Below are positions 1 to 12,455 of a stretch of 64,000 nt of DNA, piece by piece. The notes under the pieces were generated by a model, which worked only from the letters and a program-made list of their open reading frames with translations, was not told where the DNA came from and did no database searches. The stretch covers positions 1,240,001 through 1,304,000 of the forward strand of contig NZ_KB907307.1 in NCBI RefSeq assembly GCF_000381925.1, read 5' to 3'. A program made the translations under genes and the position numbers. This DNA is from Nocardia sp. BMG111209. Its GTDB lineage: Bacteria > Actinomycetota > Actinomycetes > Mycobacteriales > Mycobacteriaceae. Every line of letters starts with the position of its first letter. Within the stretch, counting starts at the first letter, position 1.

Positions 1-149
1 AGCGCCAGGTGCAGATCGTCGCCGTAGGGATCCGCGTCCGGCACGGCAGGGTCCGCGGCGGCGGCCGTACCGTCGCGCAGCAGCGCCACGACCGCGGCGG
101 ACAGCGGGCCGCGTGGGGCCGGCAGCGAAATCGGTGCAAACGTCGGCAT
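1..149 (-). CDS. Iron-containing redox enzyme family protein, N-terminal fragment
   Basis: The minus strand from the ATG at 149 reads MPTFAPISLPAPRGPLSAAV and continues with ADPYGDDLHLAL up to the window edge. The PAPRGPLSAAV and DPYGDDLxLAL blocks are what I remember from the start of actinobacterial iron-containing redox enzyme family proteins, which have a heme-oxygenase-like helical fold. Only about 49 residues are present because the gene runs off the left end of the window, so no metal ligands can be inspected. It is divergent from nothing visible and lies 41 bp beyond the stop of the neighbouring transporter gene, in the same orientation, so it could share that transcript. The identification rests on a short stretch only. 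Confidence 0.55.
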   Translation of the reverse strand, partial: MPTFAPISLPAPRGPLSAAVVALLRDGTAAAADPAVPDADPYGDDLHLA

Positions 150-190
150 ATCGCCCGACTACCCCGCCGCACGCCGCCGACACAGGCCGC

Positions 191-1372
191 TCACGGCGTC
201 GGGACCTCGGGTGGCGGCTGCTTGTCCAGGCCGGGGAACACGATTTCCCGGACCAGCAGCAACACCGCGGCCGCCAGCGGAATCGCGAGCAGCGCGCCCA
301 ATATCCCGAGCAGCGATCCCCCGATCAGCACCGCGACGACCGTGACCACCCCGGGCACCTCGACCGTGCGGCCCATGATCCGGGGTGCGAGCAGATAGTC
401 CTCGACCAGCCGCAGCACCAGGAAGAATCCCACGGTCGCCAGGCAGACCGGCATCGAGACGGTCAGCGCCACCACCGCGATCACGATCCCGGCCAGCGTG
501 GACCCCACCAGCGGGATCAGGTCGAGGACGGCCACCAGCACCGCGAGCACCAGCGGATACGGCACCCCGAACGCCGCGAGCCAGATGAAGGTCAGCACAC
601 CCGTGATTAGCGAGATCAGCAGATTGCCCAGGACGTATCCGCCGACCTTGGCGAAGATGGCATCCCCGATCAGGATCGCGCGCGGCCGCCGATGCTGCGG
701 GAACAATCGGTACAGATTCGCGCGCAGGCTCGGGAAACAGGCCGAGAAATAGGCCGTGAGCACGAAGACCACGACGGTGCCGGTCACCGCGCCGAACACG
801 ACCTTGCCCGCACCGACCAGCCCGTGGGCCAGATCGGCGGATTTCGTGTCGATACCCTGCTGGACCTTCTCGTCCAGATGCAGCCGGTCGGCGGCCGACC
901 GGAAGGCCGGATACGAATTCTCCAGCTGATGCAGCCGATCGGGTGCGTGGTCGACCAGGGCCTGTCCCTGATCGACCAGTGGCGTGATCAGGGCCGCGAG
1001 AAATCCCGCGAGCGCGGCGACGATCACCAGCAGCACCAGCGTGACCGCCGGTCCGCGACCGATCCGGTGGCGGGCCAGCCACGACACCGCCGGTTCCATC
1101 CCGATGGCCAGGAACAGCGCCGCGACGACCAGCAGCAGCGCCTCGTGGGCCGCGAACACCACCTTCACCGCGCACACCGTCGCCAGCACCCCGCCCGCCC
1201 CCGCGACGCCGATCATGAACGGCGAGCGCCGATCGAACCGCCGGCCCGGCGTGCCGAGCGGATGGTCCGCGTCGCTGAGTTCGGCCGCCGCGGCCTCCGC
1301 GGCGGTGATGGGTTCGGGCTCCCCCTGCGGATGCGGCTGGCCCACCCATTCGCTGTGTTCGCTATCGCTCAT
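191..1372 (-). CDS. AI-2E family transporter (PerM/YdiK-like membrane protein)
   Basis: This 393-residue integral membrane protein belongs to the AI-2E exporter/PerM family, whose members move small molecules or ions; the substrate here is unknown. After a hydrophilic N-terminus (about 50 residues, rich in Glu and Ala) there are paired hydrophobic segments (FMIGVAGAGGVLATVCAV, EALLLVVAALFLAIG), then a central soluble stretch (about 130-190) with DQGQALVDHAPDRL, as is usual in this family. Several C-terminal helices follow, with the conserved-looking DLIPLVGSTLAG and EDYLLAPRIMG blocks. The start at 1372 (MSDSEHSEW) is chosen because AAGGTGG lies just upstream. The reading frame stays open another 550 codons upstream antisense to the catalase, but that extension is non-coding. 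It is transcribed away from the catalase gene, with about 200 bp between them. Confidence 0.85.
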   Translation of the reverse strand: MSDSEHSEWVGQPHPQGEPEPITAAEAAAAELSDADHPLGTPGRRFDRRSPFMIGVAGAGGVLATVCAVKVVFAAHEALLLVVAALFLAIGMEPAVSWLARHRIGRGPAVTLVLLVIVAALAGFLAALITPLVDQGQALVDHAPDRLHQLENSYPAFRSAADRLHLDEKVQQGIDTKSADLAHGLVGAGKVVFGAVTGTVVVFVLTAYFSACFPSLRANLYRLFPQHRRPRAILIGDAIFAKVGGYVLGNLLISLITGVLTFIWLAAFGVPYPLVLAVLVAVLDLIPLVGSTLAGIVIAVVALTVSMPVCLATVGFFLVLRLVEDYLLAPRIMGRTVEVPGVVTVVAVLIGGSLLGILGALLAIPLAAAVLLLVREIVFPGLDKQPPPEVPTP

Positions 1373-1573
1373 ATCCACCTTCGAGAACGGGTTCCGGCAC
1401 GGCGGCAATACCCACGCCGACCATTTCGACACCGGCAATTCCGGCGGCGGTCGGCGGGCCACCGCACGGCATCCGATCGGACACGATGCGTCCCCGGGCA
1501 GCGCGGCGTGATTGACCTTCGAATCCACGGGTAGCACGCGGTTGCGCAGCCACCTGGATCGGGAGGATGAATC

Positions 1574-3673
1574 GTGGACGATGTCTCGGACCCCAAGCAG
1601 CAACAGCTGGACCGGTATCGCGTCGATCGGGAGCAGGGCCGGCTCACCACCCAGCAGGGTGTGCCGGTGGAAAGCACCGACGACGCGCTGTCGGTCGGTC
1701 AGCGCGGCCCGACGCTGCTGGAGGACTTCCACGCCCGGGAGAAGATCACCCACTTCGACCACGAACGCATCCCGGAGCGGGTGGTGCACGCCCGCGGCGC
1801 CGGCGCGTACGGCCGGTTCAAGCCGTACGACGATCGGCTCGCGCAGTACACCGCGGCCCGGTTCCTGACCGATCCGTCGGTGGAAACGCCTGTGTTCGTG
1901 CGCTTCTCGACGGTCGGCGGCTCCCGCGGATCCGCGGACACGGTCCGCGACGTCCGCGGTTTCGCGACGAAATTCTATACCGCGCAAGGTAATTACGATC
2001 TGGTCGGCAACAACTTCCCGGTCTTCTTCATCCAGGACGGGATCAAGTTCCCCGACTTCGTGCACGCGGTGAAACCCGAGCCGCACAACGAGATTCCGCA
2101 GGCGTCGTCGGCGCACGACACGCTCTGGGACTTCGTCGGGCAGCAGGCCGAGACCCTGCACGCCATCATGTGGCTGATGTCGGACCGCGCGCTGCCGCGC
2201 AGTTACCGGATGATGGAGGGCTTCGGGGTGCACACCTTCCGGCTGGTCGACGCGGCCGGTCGCGCCACCTTCGTCAAGTTCCACTGGAAGCCGCAGCTGG
2301 GTGTGCATTCGCTGCTGTGGGACGAGTGCCAGCAGGTCGCCGGGCGCGACCCCGACTTCAACCGCCGCGATCTGTGGGATTGCATTGCCGCGGGCCGGTT
2401 TCCGCGCTGGCAGCTGGGTGTGCAGCTGATCCCGGTGGAGCAGCAGTTCGATTTCGACTTCGATCTGCTCGACGCGACGAAACTCGTTCCGGAGGAACAG
2501 GTCCCGGTGCTGCCGGTCGGTGAGATGGTGCTCGACCGCAACCCGGACAACTTCTTCGCCGAGACCGAGCAGGTCGCCTTCCACACCGCGAATCTGGTGC
2601 CCGGCATCGACTTCACCGACGATCCGCTGCTGCAACTGCGCAACTTCTCCTACCTGGACACCCAGCTGATCCGGCTCGGCGGGCCGAATTTCGCGCAGCT
2701 GCCGATCAACCGGCCGGTGGCCGATGTGCGCAACCATCAGCAGGACGGCTACGGCCAGCACACGATCCCGCGGGGCGAGGCGGCCTACACGATCAACACC
2801 GTCGGCGGCGGCTGCCCGGTCGTCGGCGGCGACGGCGCCTTCCGGCATCAGCCGGATCAGTTGCAGGGCACCGCGATCCGGCAGCGCGCCGACAGCTTCC
2901 GGGAGTACTACCGCCAGCCGCGGATGTTCTGGCGCAGCATGTCCGAACCGGAGGCCGACCACATCGTCGGCGCGTTCGTCTTCGAACTGGGCAAGGTGAC
3001 CCGCCCGGCGATCCAGGAGAAGGTGCTGGAGCATCTGCTCCGCATCGACAGCGACCTGGCCGACCGCGTCGCCACCGGACTGGGCCGCGGGGTGCCCGAT
3101 ATCGCGCTGAGCGATGACGACGACGCCCCGATATCACCCGCGCTGTCCCAGGTGAACACGGCCGACGCCGGTTCGATCGCCACCCGCAAGATCGCGGTGC
3201 TGACCGCCGACGGCGCCGATGTGCCCGGCATCCAGCGGGTCCGGACCTGGCTGGACGAGCACGGCGCGATCACCGAGATCGTCGCCCCGCACGGCGGATC
3301 GATCACCGGTGCGGACGGGCAGCCCCTGCCCGTCGACCGGGCCCTGACCACCGTGGCCTCGGTACTCTACGACGGCGTACTCGTCGCGGGCGGCGCCGAC
3401 GCCGTGGAGTCGCTCGGAACCGTCGGTCCCGCACTGCATTTCGTACTGGAAGCCTTCAAGCACCGCAAGCCGATCGGCGCGTTCGGCGAGGGTGAGGAGT
3501 TGCTGGGGCAGATCGGCCTCGTCGCCGGCGACGACGAGCAGTCCCGGCACAACGGTGTGGTGGCCATGGCCGTGGGAGGTACCGACATACCGGACCGGTT
3601 CAGCGAACTGTTCGCGGAACTTCTTGCCGCGCACCGGGTCTGGTCGCGCGCCACCGATACCGTACCCGCCTGA
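1574..3673 (+). CDS. katE: Large-subunit catalase, clade 2 (HPII/KatE type)
   Basis: This 699-residue heme catalase disproportionates hydrogen peroxide in the cytoplasm. The catalase core spans about residues 25-490. His72 in ERVVHARGAGAYGRF and Asn145 in DLVGNNFPVFF are the expected distal catalytic pair, 73 residues apart as in other catalases. Tyr360 in FSYLDTQLIRLGGPNF is the proximal heme ligand. Residues from about 530 form the extra DJ-1/PfpI-like C-terminal domain (KIAVLTADGADVPG), which marks the large clade 2 enzymes. The GTG start at 1574 follows GGGAGG at 1561-1566 with good spacing; an ATG at 1567 is in another frame. The gene is complete and stands alone, converging on the DUF305 gene only 11 bp away. 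Confidence 0.95.
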   Translation: MDDVSDPKQQQLDRYRVDREQGRLTTQQGVPVESTDDALSVGQRGPTLLEDFHAREKITHFDHERIPERVVHARGAGAYGRFKPYDDRLAQYTAARFLTDPSVETPVFVRFSTVGGSRGSADTVRDVRGFATKFYTAQGNYDLVGNNFPVFFIQDGIKFPDFVHAVKPEPHNEIPQASSAHDTLWDFVGQQAETLHAIMWLMSDRALPRSYRMMEGFGVHTFRLVDAAGRATFVKFHWKPQLGVHSLLWDECQQVAGRDPDFNRRDLWDCIAAGRFPRWQLGVQLIPVEQQFDFDFDLLDATKLVPEEQVPVLPVGEMVLDRNPDNFFAETEQVAFHTANLVPGIDFTDDPLLQLRNFSYLDTQLIRLGGPNFAQLPINRPVADVRNHQQDGYGQHTIPRGEAAYTINTVGGGCPVVGGDGAFRHQPDQLQGTAIRQRADSFREYYRQPRMFWRSMSEPEADHIVGAFVFELGKVTRPAIQEKVLEHLLRIDSDLADRVATGLGRGVPDIALSDDDDAPISPALSQVNTADAGSIATRKIAVLTADGADVPGIQRVRTWLDEHGAITEIVAPHGGSITGADGQPLPVDRALTTVASVLYDGVLVAGGADAVESLGTVGPALHFVLEAFKHRKPIGAFGEGEELLGQIGLVAGDDEQSRHNGVVAMAVGGTDIPDRFSELFAELLAAHRVWSRATDTVPA

Positions 3674-3684
3674 GCGACGAGCGG

Positions 3685-4338
3685 TCAGCGGCCGAGCGGG
3701 CCGGTCTCCTTGTCCAGTAACAGGCCGAGGAGGCCGGTTTCCCGGCTCTGGGTCGTGATCATGTCGCGGGCGGCCTGTTTCACCACTCCGGAGGTCAGCA
3801 GGTGGTCGGCGGCCTGGGCCATCGCGATGCCGCCGTAGTGGTGCCGCTGCATCAGGTTCAGGAAGAGGATCGCGGCGTCCCGGCCGGTGGCGTGGGCCAG
3901 GGCGTCCAGATCGGCCTGGGTTGCCATGCCGGGCATGGCATCCGGGCTCGCGGCCGGTGTCGCCGGGCCGCCGGGATGATGCGCCGCGGCGGCGGTGTCG
4001 TGCATCCACGCCATCGGATGCGGGTCGGTCGTGGTGACGCCGGCCAGCCGCAGCCAGCCCAGCAGCATGCCGATCTCACCGCGCTGGGTGTCGGCGATCT
4101 GCTGGGCGAGCCGCACCACCAGCGGATCCGCGCCGGGATCCAGGCGCTGCACCAGCAGCAGCGCCTGCTGATGATGCGCGGTCATATCCTGGACGAAGCC
4201 GATCTCGGTGGCGCTCAGCACCTTCGGGGCCGTGGGATGCTCCGGGAACAGCAGCGGGCGCAGGGCCGCACCCATCACCATCAGTAGCAGGGCCGCACCC
4301 AGTGCGGCGAGTGCGACGCCGGCGCGGCGGACCGTCAT
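3685..4338 (-). CDS. DUF305 domain-containing protein
   Basis: This is a 217-residue exported or membrane-anchored protein. An N-terminal hydrophobic segment (VALAALGAALLLMVMGAALR, about residues 8-27) is followed by two DUF305 repeats of ferritin-like helical character. These are marked by FVQDMTAHHQQALLLV in the first half and ILFLNLMQRHHYGGIAMAQ in the second, both with paired histidines. A His/Met-rich linker (MAWMHDTAAAAHHPGG, MPGMATQ) suggests metal binding, perhaps copper, but that is inference. The start codon overlaps the stop of the upstream LVIVD gene as ATGA, so the two are translationally coupled and probably function together outside the membrane. DUF305 has no settled biochemical role. 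Confidence 0.85.
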   Translation of the reverse strand: MTVRRAGVALAALGAALLLMVMGAALRPLLFPEHPTAPKVLSATEIGFVQDMTAHHQQALLLVQRLDPGADPLVVRLAQQIADTQRGEIGMLLGWLRLAGVTTTDPHPMAWMHDTAAAAHHPGGPATPAASPDAMPGMATQADLDALAHATGRDAAILFLNLMQRHHYGGIAMAQAADHLLTSGVVKQAARDMITTQSRETGLLGLLLDKETGPLGR

Positions 4339-5903
4339 GATCCGACCGTGGAATGCTGGTCGGCGGGAACCGAATACGTGCCCGGCGCCAGTTGCAGCGC
4401 GAGGAATCCGTTGTCCGCGCAGGCCGTCCACAGTTGGCTGCCGTGCCATTCCGGCGGCGCGAAGCACCAGTCGGTGGACAGATCGCCGCCGACCAGGTCA
4501 CCGGACCGCGGCCCGAGCGCCTGCGACGGATCGAACAATCCCTGCGCCAGGGACTGGACAATGGACGGGCCGTCGAGCAGCGGAGCGCCGATCACCGAGG
4601 CCAGCGCGTGCGGCGAATTCCACAACTGCGCGTTCTGCCCGGTCCGGGCCGGCGGGTTGTAGTACGCGATCTCCCGTACCCGCGACGGGTCCCGCACATC
4701 GAAGACCCGGATCCCCGAGGACTCCCAGCCACAGGCCAGCGCGGTCGGATCGACCGGCCGATCGGCGGCGCAGTAGTGCGAATCGTAGGCGAACACCGAG
4801 CCGCCCATACTGGACGCCAGCGCCCGATCCTGGTTGCCGGGCAGTTCGATGGCCAGCTTGATCGAATTCACGATGCGCGGGTGGCGGTCGTCGGCGACGT
4901 CGATGAGTTTCACCCCGCCCGCCCCGGCCTCGTCCACGGTGAACAGGTACGGGTGGCCGCCGTAGTCGACCGGAATGCTGTGCTGGGTGGCCCAGCCGTC
5001 GCTCCAGTGCATTTCGGCCAGCACGGGCACCTGCGGATTCGGATCGCGGCGCTGGATCGCGCTGGTGTCGAGCACGGTGATACCGCCGAAGTTGTCCGAC
5101 AGGTACACCCGGTTGCCGTCCGGGCTCACACCCATGCCGTGCATGGACAATCCGGGCAGGCCCTGCCAGATCACCCGGGGATTCGCGGGATCGGTCAGAT
5201 CGACGGCGCTGATGATCCCCGGCGCCACCCCCGAGGCCCAATAGGTGTTGCCGTCCGGGGAGAATCCGCCCTCGTGGGCCGTGATCGGTACCGGCATCGC
5301 GATATTCGTGCCCGGTCCGGGATTGAGCAGCCGCGGATGCGCGCAGTCCGAGACGTCGTACACCGAGATGAGTCCGAAGCCGGTCAGCAGCGGAACTCCG
5401 GTGCCCACCAGCAGTTTCCGCTCCGGATTGACCTTGAGGCTCTCCCAGGTGCCCGCCAGCATCGCCGGTTCGGTCAGCGTGGTGGACAGCACCGGATTCG
5501 CCGGATCGGCCACGTCGACGACCTGCACCCCGGTGGCGGGCCCGAGCAGATCACCGGGGAACAGGCTGCCCATGTACAGGCAGTGATCGAAGGTCGTGGA
5601 GGTGATACCGCCACCGCGACCGGCATATCCGCCGAGCCGGGTGAGATTGCACCAGTAGCCGGCGGTGCTGCGGCCGCTGTCCCGGTCGGCGGCGCTCACG
5701 TCGCCCTGCAGGCCGGTCTCCGGCTGCGATCCGGGCCCGCACTGCGCCGTCGGCACGGATTGCGCGTAGGTGCCGTCGATCTCCTGGACCAGGCCGTTGT
5801 CGTCCGCGGGTTGCGCGGACACCGTCCCGAACGGGATCAGGCATACCGCCGCGGCGACGGCCACGAGTGCTTTCCGGACACGAGACACAGGCTGCACGAT
5901 CAT
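4335..5903 (-). CDS. Secreted LVIVD-repeat beta-propeller protein
   Basis: This 522-residue exported protein has a clear Sec signal peptide (RVRKALVAVAAAVCLIPFG, cleavage likely after VSA near residue 29). The mature part carries repeated blades of the LVIVD type, such as VQVVDVADPANPVLSTTL, ISVYDVSDCAHPRLLNPG, SAVDLTDPANPRVIW, VKLIDVADDRHPRIV and IRVFDVRDPSRVREI, consistent with a seven-bladed propeller. Several cysteines (QCGPGSQ, YWCNLT, DHCLYMG, YCAADR, LACGWES) could form disulfides. The start at 5903 (MIVQPVSRV) is preceded by GGGAG; a more upstream ATG at 5948 lacks a ribosome site and would bury the signal peptide. It forms an operon with the DUF305 gene. Its ligand is unknown. Confidence 0.8.
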   Translation of the reverse strand: MIVQPVSRVRKALVAVAAAVCLIPFGTVSAQPADDNGLVQEIDGTYAQSVPTAQCGPGSQPETGLQGDVSAADRDSGRSTAGYWCNLTRLGGYAGRGGGITSTTFDHCLYMGSLFPGDLLGPATGVQVVDVADPANPVLSTTLTEPAMLAGTWESLKVNPERKLLVGTGVPLLTGFGLISVYDVSDCAHPRLLNPGPGTNIAMPVPITAHEGGFSPDGNTYWASGVAPGIISAVDLTDPANPRVIWQGLPGLSMHGMGVSPDGNRVYLSDNFGGITVLDTSAIQRRDPNPQVPVLAEMHWSDGWATQHSIPVDYGGHPYLFTVDEAGAGGVKLIDVADDRHPRIVNSIKLAIELPGNQDRALASSMGGSVFAYDSHYCAADRPVDPTALACGWESSGIRVFDVRDPSRVREIAYYNPPARTGQNAQLWNSPHALASVIGAPLLDGPSIVQSLAQGLFDPSQALGPRSGDLVGGDLSTDWCFAPPEWHGSQLWTACADNGFLALQLAPGTYSVPADQHSTVGS

Positions 5904-6125
5904 GTTCTCCCTCGCCGATGAGGGTGCCTTCCCGGTTGAGCTCAGCACGACAGTCCGGAGCGACTGCGGTCCGAGCTTAACCGACGGTTCCGGCGCGATT
6001 CGGCAAGTCGGGCAACAATTCTCGCGCCGAATGGGAAAAGGCGCCGTCCGGAAACTCGCAGTTACCCGCCGGTAGCACGATCACCCGGTGCGCGGTCCGG
6101 GTGGTGCGCATCGGACAATCGGGGC

Positions 6126-9456
<3,331 letters not shown>

Positions 9457-9613
9457 CCCGGGGCCCACCTCTCGGTCACCAAGGAGAGGACCAATGGCCC
9501 TCCCCGGCCACCGGTCCGGAACCGTAGCGTTTCCTGTGCGTTTCATACGAGCCCGCATCGGCTCGAACGCCGGATCCGCGCCGGCGACCGTACGACGCTT
9601 CGAAGGGCCAGCC

Positions 9614-9982
9614 ATGACCGAGACGTTGCCTCCCGCCTCCTCGCCCAGTACCCGCCTCACCCCGGTGCCCCGGGTCGGGGAATCCGCCGAATCCTTCGGC
9701 GATTCCGTGGCTCTGGCCGAACTCGGCTGCCGGCTGGCACGGCAACTCTTCGACGCCGGCCTGCGCCTGGACTCCCTGCACGCCGTGTTCGACCGCCCGA
9801 ATCCGTCCGTCGAGGAACTCCGCACCGCCAACCGCGCGGTCGGCGACATCCTCGATCAGTTGAGCAGCATGCTCCACGACACCGGGAAGACCATCCTCGC
9901 CGACGCCATCGACCGGATCCCGCACGAGCCGGTCCAGCCGGACTGGCTGGACCCGGTCCGGCGTACCCGCCGCAAACTCTGA
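9614..9982 (+). CDS. Hypothetical protein, helical, 122 residues
   Basis: This is a small soluble protein I do not recognise. Residues 30-75 form likely amphipathic helices (VALAELGCRLARQLFDAGLR, VEELRTANRAVGDILDQLSS) and the C-terminus is basic (DPVRRTRRKL). The start is uncertain. The in-frame ATG at 9494 has a stronger Shine-Dalgarno (AAGGAGAGG at 9481-9489), but the intervening 40 codons use triplets rare in the rest of the window (TTT, CCT, ATA, CGA, GTA). That argues the stretch is leader rather than coding, so 9614, preceded by GAAGGG, is preferred. It follows the sensor kinase gene by about 150 bp and may be co-transcribed with it. Confidence 0.6.
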   Translation: MTETLPPASSPSTRLTPVPRVGESAESFGDSVALAELGCRLARQLFDAGLRLDSLHAVFDRPNPSVEELRTANRAVGDILDQLSSMLHDTGKTILADAIDRIPHEPVQPDWLDPVRRTRRKL

Positions 9983-10072
9983 CCGGCGCCGGCCGGGCGC
10001 ACCGGCATCTTGACACTCGGTTCCGACTGCGCACAGACTCCCGGACACGGTTTCGGTCTCAGGAGGATCCCG

Positions 10073-11140
10073 ATGGTGTGGAGAGTCGTGCAGTGGGCCA
10101 CCGGTTCGGTGGGCCGGGCGGCGATCGAATGCGTCCGGCAGCATCCGGAACTCGAACTCGTCGGCTGCTGGGTGCATTCGGAGCGCAAGCACGGCCGCGA
10201 TGTCGGCGAGATCCTCGGGACCGATCCGCTGGGGGTGGTGGCCACCTCCAGCGCCGCGGAGATTCTCGCGCTGCCCGCCGACGTCGTGGTGTACGCGCCG
10301 CTGCTGCCGAACCCGGAAGAGGTTGCGGCCCTGCTGCGTTCGGGCAAGAACGTGGTGACCCCGGTCGGGTGGTTCTATCCCGCTGCGGACGAGGCGCAGA
10401 CGCTGCGGCAGGCCTGCGCCGACGGCGGAACGACGTTGCACGGCACCGGAATCGACCCCGGCGGCGTCACCGAGATCTTCCCCCTGATGATGACGGCGAT
10501 GTCCTCGGCGGTGACCTTCGTCCGCGGCGAGGAGTTCTCCGATATCCGCACCTACGATTCCCCGGATGTGGTCCGGCACATCATGCTGTTCGGCGCGACC
10601 CCGGACGAGGCGGCCGGCGGCCCGATGCTGGCACTGCTCGACGGCGGCTTCCGCCAGTCGGTGCGGATGATCCTGGACACGCTCGGCATCGCCGCGGACC
10701 GCGCCGAGATCCGGGGCATCCACGATTACGCGGTCGCGACGGCCCCGATCGACTCACCCATCGGCGTGATCGAACCGGGCCGGGTCGCGGCCCAGCGCTT
10801 CCACTGGGAGGCGACCGTCGGCGCGGACACTCTCGTGCGGATCGGCGTCAACTGGCTGATGGGCGAGGAAAACCTCGACCCCGCATGGACTTTCGGCCCG
10901 CAGGGCCCGCGCTTCGAGATGCAGGTCGCGGGCGATCCGGACAATCACGTGGTGATCCACGGCTGGCATCCCGCGACGGTCGGCGCGGGCCTCACCCGCA
11001 ACGCCGGCATCGTCGCCACCGCCGCGCACCTGGTGAACTCGATCCCGTACGTGTGCGCCGCCCCGCCCGGTATCCGCACCGCCGTCGACCTGCCGCTGGT
11101 CGCCGGTCGGGCCCACCCCCGACTGCTGGGCCCGGTGTAG
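10073..11140 (+). CDS. Dihydrodipicolinate reductase-like NAD(P)-dependent oxidoreductase
   Basis: This 355-residue protein starts with a Rossmann fold of the DapB N-terminal type (VVQWATGSVGRAAIECVRQHP, with the GxxGxx glycines at about 9-14). The cofactor-binding stretch continues with VVVYAPLLPN and the gating segment KNVVTPVGWFYP. The second half (HGTGIDPGGVTEIFPLMM and onwards) is the substrate domain seen in the family that includes 2,4-diaminopentanoate dehydrogenase and actinobacterial amine-dehydrogenase-like proteins. The substrate cannot be read from sequence. The start at 10073 follows AGGAGGA at 10061-10067. A near-perfect DosR-box sequence lies inside this gene (10886-10899), but it is coding and probably coincidental. 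The flavohemoprotein pseudogene follows directly. Confidence 0.8.
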   Translation: MVWRVVQWATGSVGRAAIECVRQHPELELVGCWVHSERKHGRDVGEILGTDPLGVVATSSAAEILALPADVVVYAPLLPNPEEVAALLRSGKNVVTPVGWFYPAADEAQTLRQACADGGTTLHGTGIDPGGVTEIFPLMMTAMSSAVTFVRGEEFSDIRTYDSPDVVRHIMLFGATPDEAAGGPMLALLDGGFRQSVRMILDTLGIAADRAEIRGIHDYAVATAPIDSPIGVIEPGRVAAQRFHWEATVGADTLVRIGVNWLMGEENLDPAWTFGPQGPRFEMQVAGDPDNHVVIHGWHPATVGAGLTRNAGIVATAAHLVNSIPYVCAAPPGIRTAVDLPLVAGRAHPRLLGPV

Positions 11141-11151
11141 TGCACACCACA

Positions 11152-11711
11152 CCCTTCAATCGGGGCAACCAGGCCCAGGGCGCCCAGCAGCGCGCCCTGG
11201 CCGCATCGATCGCGACCTTCGCCACCCACCTGGTGACTGGAACGCGTGCTGTACGCCGGCGCCGGGGTCGCCGCGGGCGACGTGTTCCGCGACACCGTGG
11301 TCGTCGACCGGATCGCCGACCCCTCCGGCGTGGTGACCTTCGTGGTCGAATCGACCGACCGGGACCACGCGCTACCGGATTTCCTTCCCGGACAATACGT
11401 CTCGGTCGGCGTGCGACTGCCCGACGGCGCGCCAGCTGCGCCGGTACAGTCTGGTGAACCCGCCGCGCGACGGCCGCCCGGCCTTCGCCGTCCGCCGGGT
11501 GGCCGCCGAGCCCGGCCGTCCCGAGGGCGAGGTCTCCGCGCGGCTGCACGCCACGGTCGCGATCGGCGACCTCCCCGCCGACGCGGACGTCTACCTCTGC
11601 GGCGGCGCCGCCTTCCTCCAGGCCCTGCGCGCCCAGCTCCGCGCCGCCGAAATCCCCTCCGAGCGAGTGCATTTCGAACTCTTCAGCCCGGACGACTGGC
11701 TGCTCGACTGA
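11152..11711 (+). pseudogene. hmp: Flavohemoprotein (hmp) remnant with at least three lesions
   Basis: Pieces of a nitric-oxide-dioxygenase flavohemoglobin are scattered over two frames. FNRGNQAQGAQQRALAAS matches the globin-domain segment near residues 40-70 of the family. The rest of the globin domain is missing, and sequence resumes at about 11246 with LYAGAGVAAGDVFRDTVV and the FAD-binding part (FLPGQYVSVGVRLPDGA). At about 11430 a one-base shift moves the frame: QLRRYSLVNPPRDG continues in the frame read from 11454. The NAD-binding half is then deleted between SARLHATVAIGD and ADVYLCGGAAFLQALR, but the C-terminus (VHFELFSPDDWL) is intact. The first 40 or so residues, most of the globin and about 100 residues of the reductase are gone. 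The gene cannot make active enzyme. Confidence 0.8.
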
Positions 11712-11852
11712 GCAACGGGCGGCCGGTCCCACGCGACCCGGCTACGGCGGCAGGCGGAACCGGATCGCCCGGCCACGACTTCGCCGCTCCCGCAACCAGT
11801 TTCGGATCGGCGCGACACCGGCTCTGTGTCCGCTCCCGCAACGGGTTCCGCA

Positions 11853-12455
11853 TCAGTGCGGCGCCAGCCCCAGTGTCCGTTCCCAGATGGTGGCGAGGGT
11901 TTCGACGATCTCGTCGAGTTCGGCATCGGTGGTGTCGGCGCTCATCGCGAGCAGCCGATGAATGTTCATGGTCGCCAATGCCACCGCCGTCGCATGCGGG
12001 TCGGGTAGCCCGGCGTCCGCCTGCGCCACCTTCGCGGTGGCCACGTCCACCAGGGCCGCCGTCAGATCGTCACGGACCCGGCGGATGTCGGGATCGCCGG
12101 TCGCGGCCCAGAACACCACCCGCAGAATCGCGCCGTGCCGCCGATAGGTTCCCGCGGCCGCGCGCAGCGCCGCCCGCCCGGAAACCACCGGATCCGGCGC
12201 GGCCGCCCAGCGCGCCAGCCCGGCGTCGGCCTCGGCTCGCAACGGCTGCACCAGCGCCGCGACCAATTCGGCCCGATCGTGGAAGTACACGTAGAACGAC
12301 TTGCGCGACAACGTCGTTCGCGCCATGATCGCCGCCACCGTCACCTCGTGCGGCGGCGTGCCGGCCAGCAGTTCGGTTGCCGCATCGAGGATCTCGCGCC
12401 GCGCGTCCGCCGGTTGCCGCCGCCGGCGCCGAGCGCCGTCTTCCGCTACTGCCAT
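11853..12455 (-). CDS. TetR/AcrR family transcriptional regulator
   Basis: This 200-residue repressor has an N-terminal TetR helix-turn-helix (about residues 18-63: ARREILDAATELLAG, TVAAIMARTTLSRKSFYVYF) and an all-helical ligand domain (HGAILRVVFWAATGDPDI, NIHRLLAMSADTTDAELDEI). A basic tail (RRRRRQPADARR) precedes the DNA-binding domain. It is divergent from a small membrane protein, 62 bp apart, and a long inverted repeat sits between them with its left arm over this gene's own start codon, so autorepression plus control of the membrane protein is likely. The inducer is unknown. Confidence 0.9.
   Translation of the reverse strand: MAVAEDGARRRRRQPADARREILDAATELLAGTPPHEVTVAAIMARTTLSRKSFYVYFHDRAELVAALVQPLRAEADAGLARWAAAPDPVVSGRAALRAAAGTYRRHGAILRVVFWAATGDPDIRRVRDDLTAALVDVATAKVAQADAGLPDPHATAVALATMNIHRLLAMSADTTDAELDEIVETLATIWERTLGLAPH

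Noticed and set aside
191..3034. 947-codon open minus-strand frame through the catalase gene
   Set aside because: Only the part below 1372 is a real gene. The rest is antisense to katE and open because of GC-rich third positions.
9494..9613. 40-codon N-terminal extension of the small gene at 9614
   Set aside because: A good Shine-Dalgarno precedes it, but the codon use (TTT, CCT, ATA, CGA) is unlike neighbouring genes. Kept only as an alternative start.
10886..10899. TGGACTTTCGGCCC, a 13-of-14 DosR-box match
   Set aside because: It lies inside the coding sequence of the reductase (WTFGPQ codons), far from any start.
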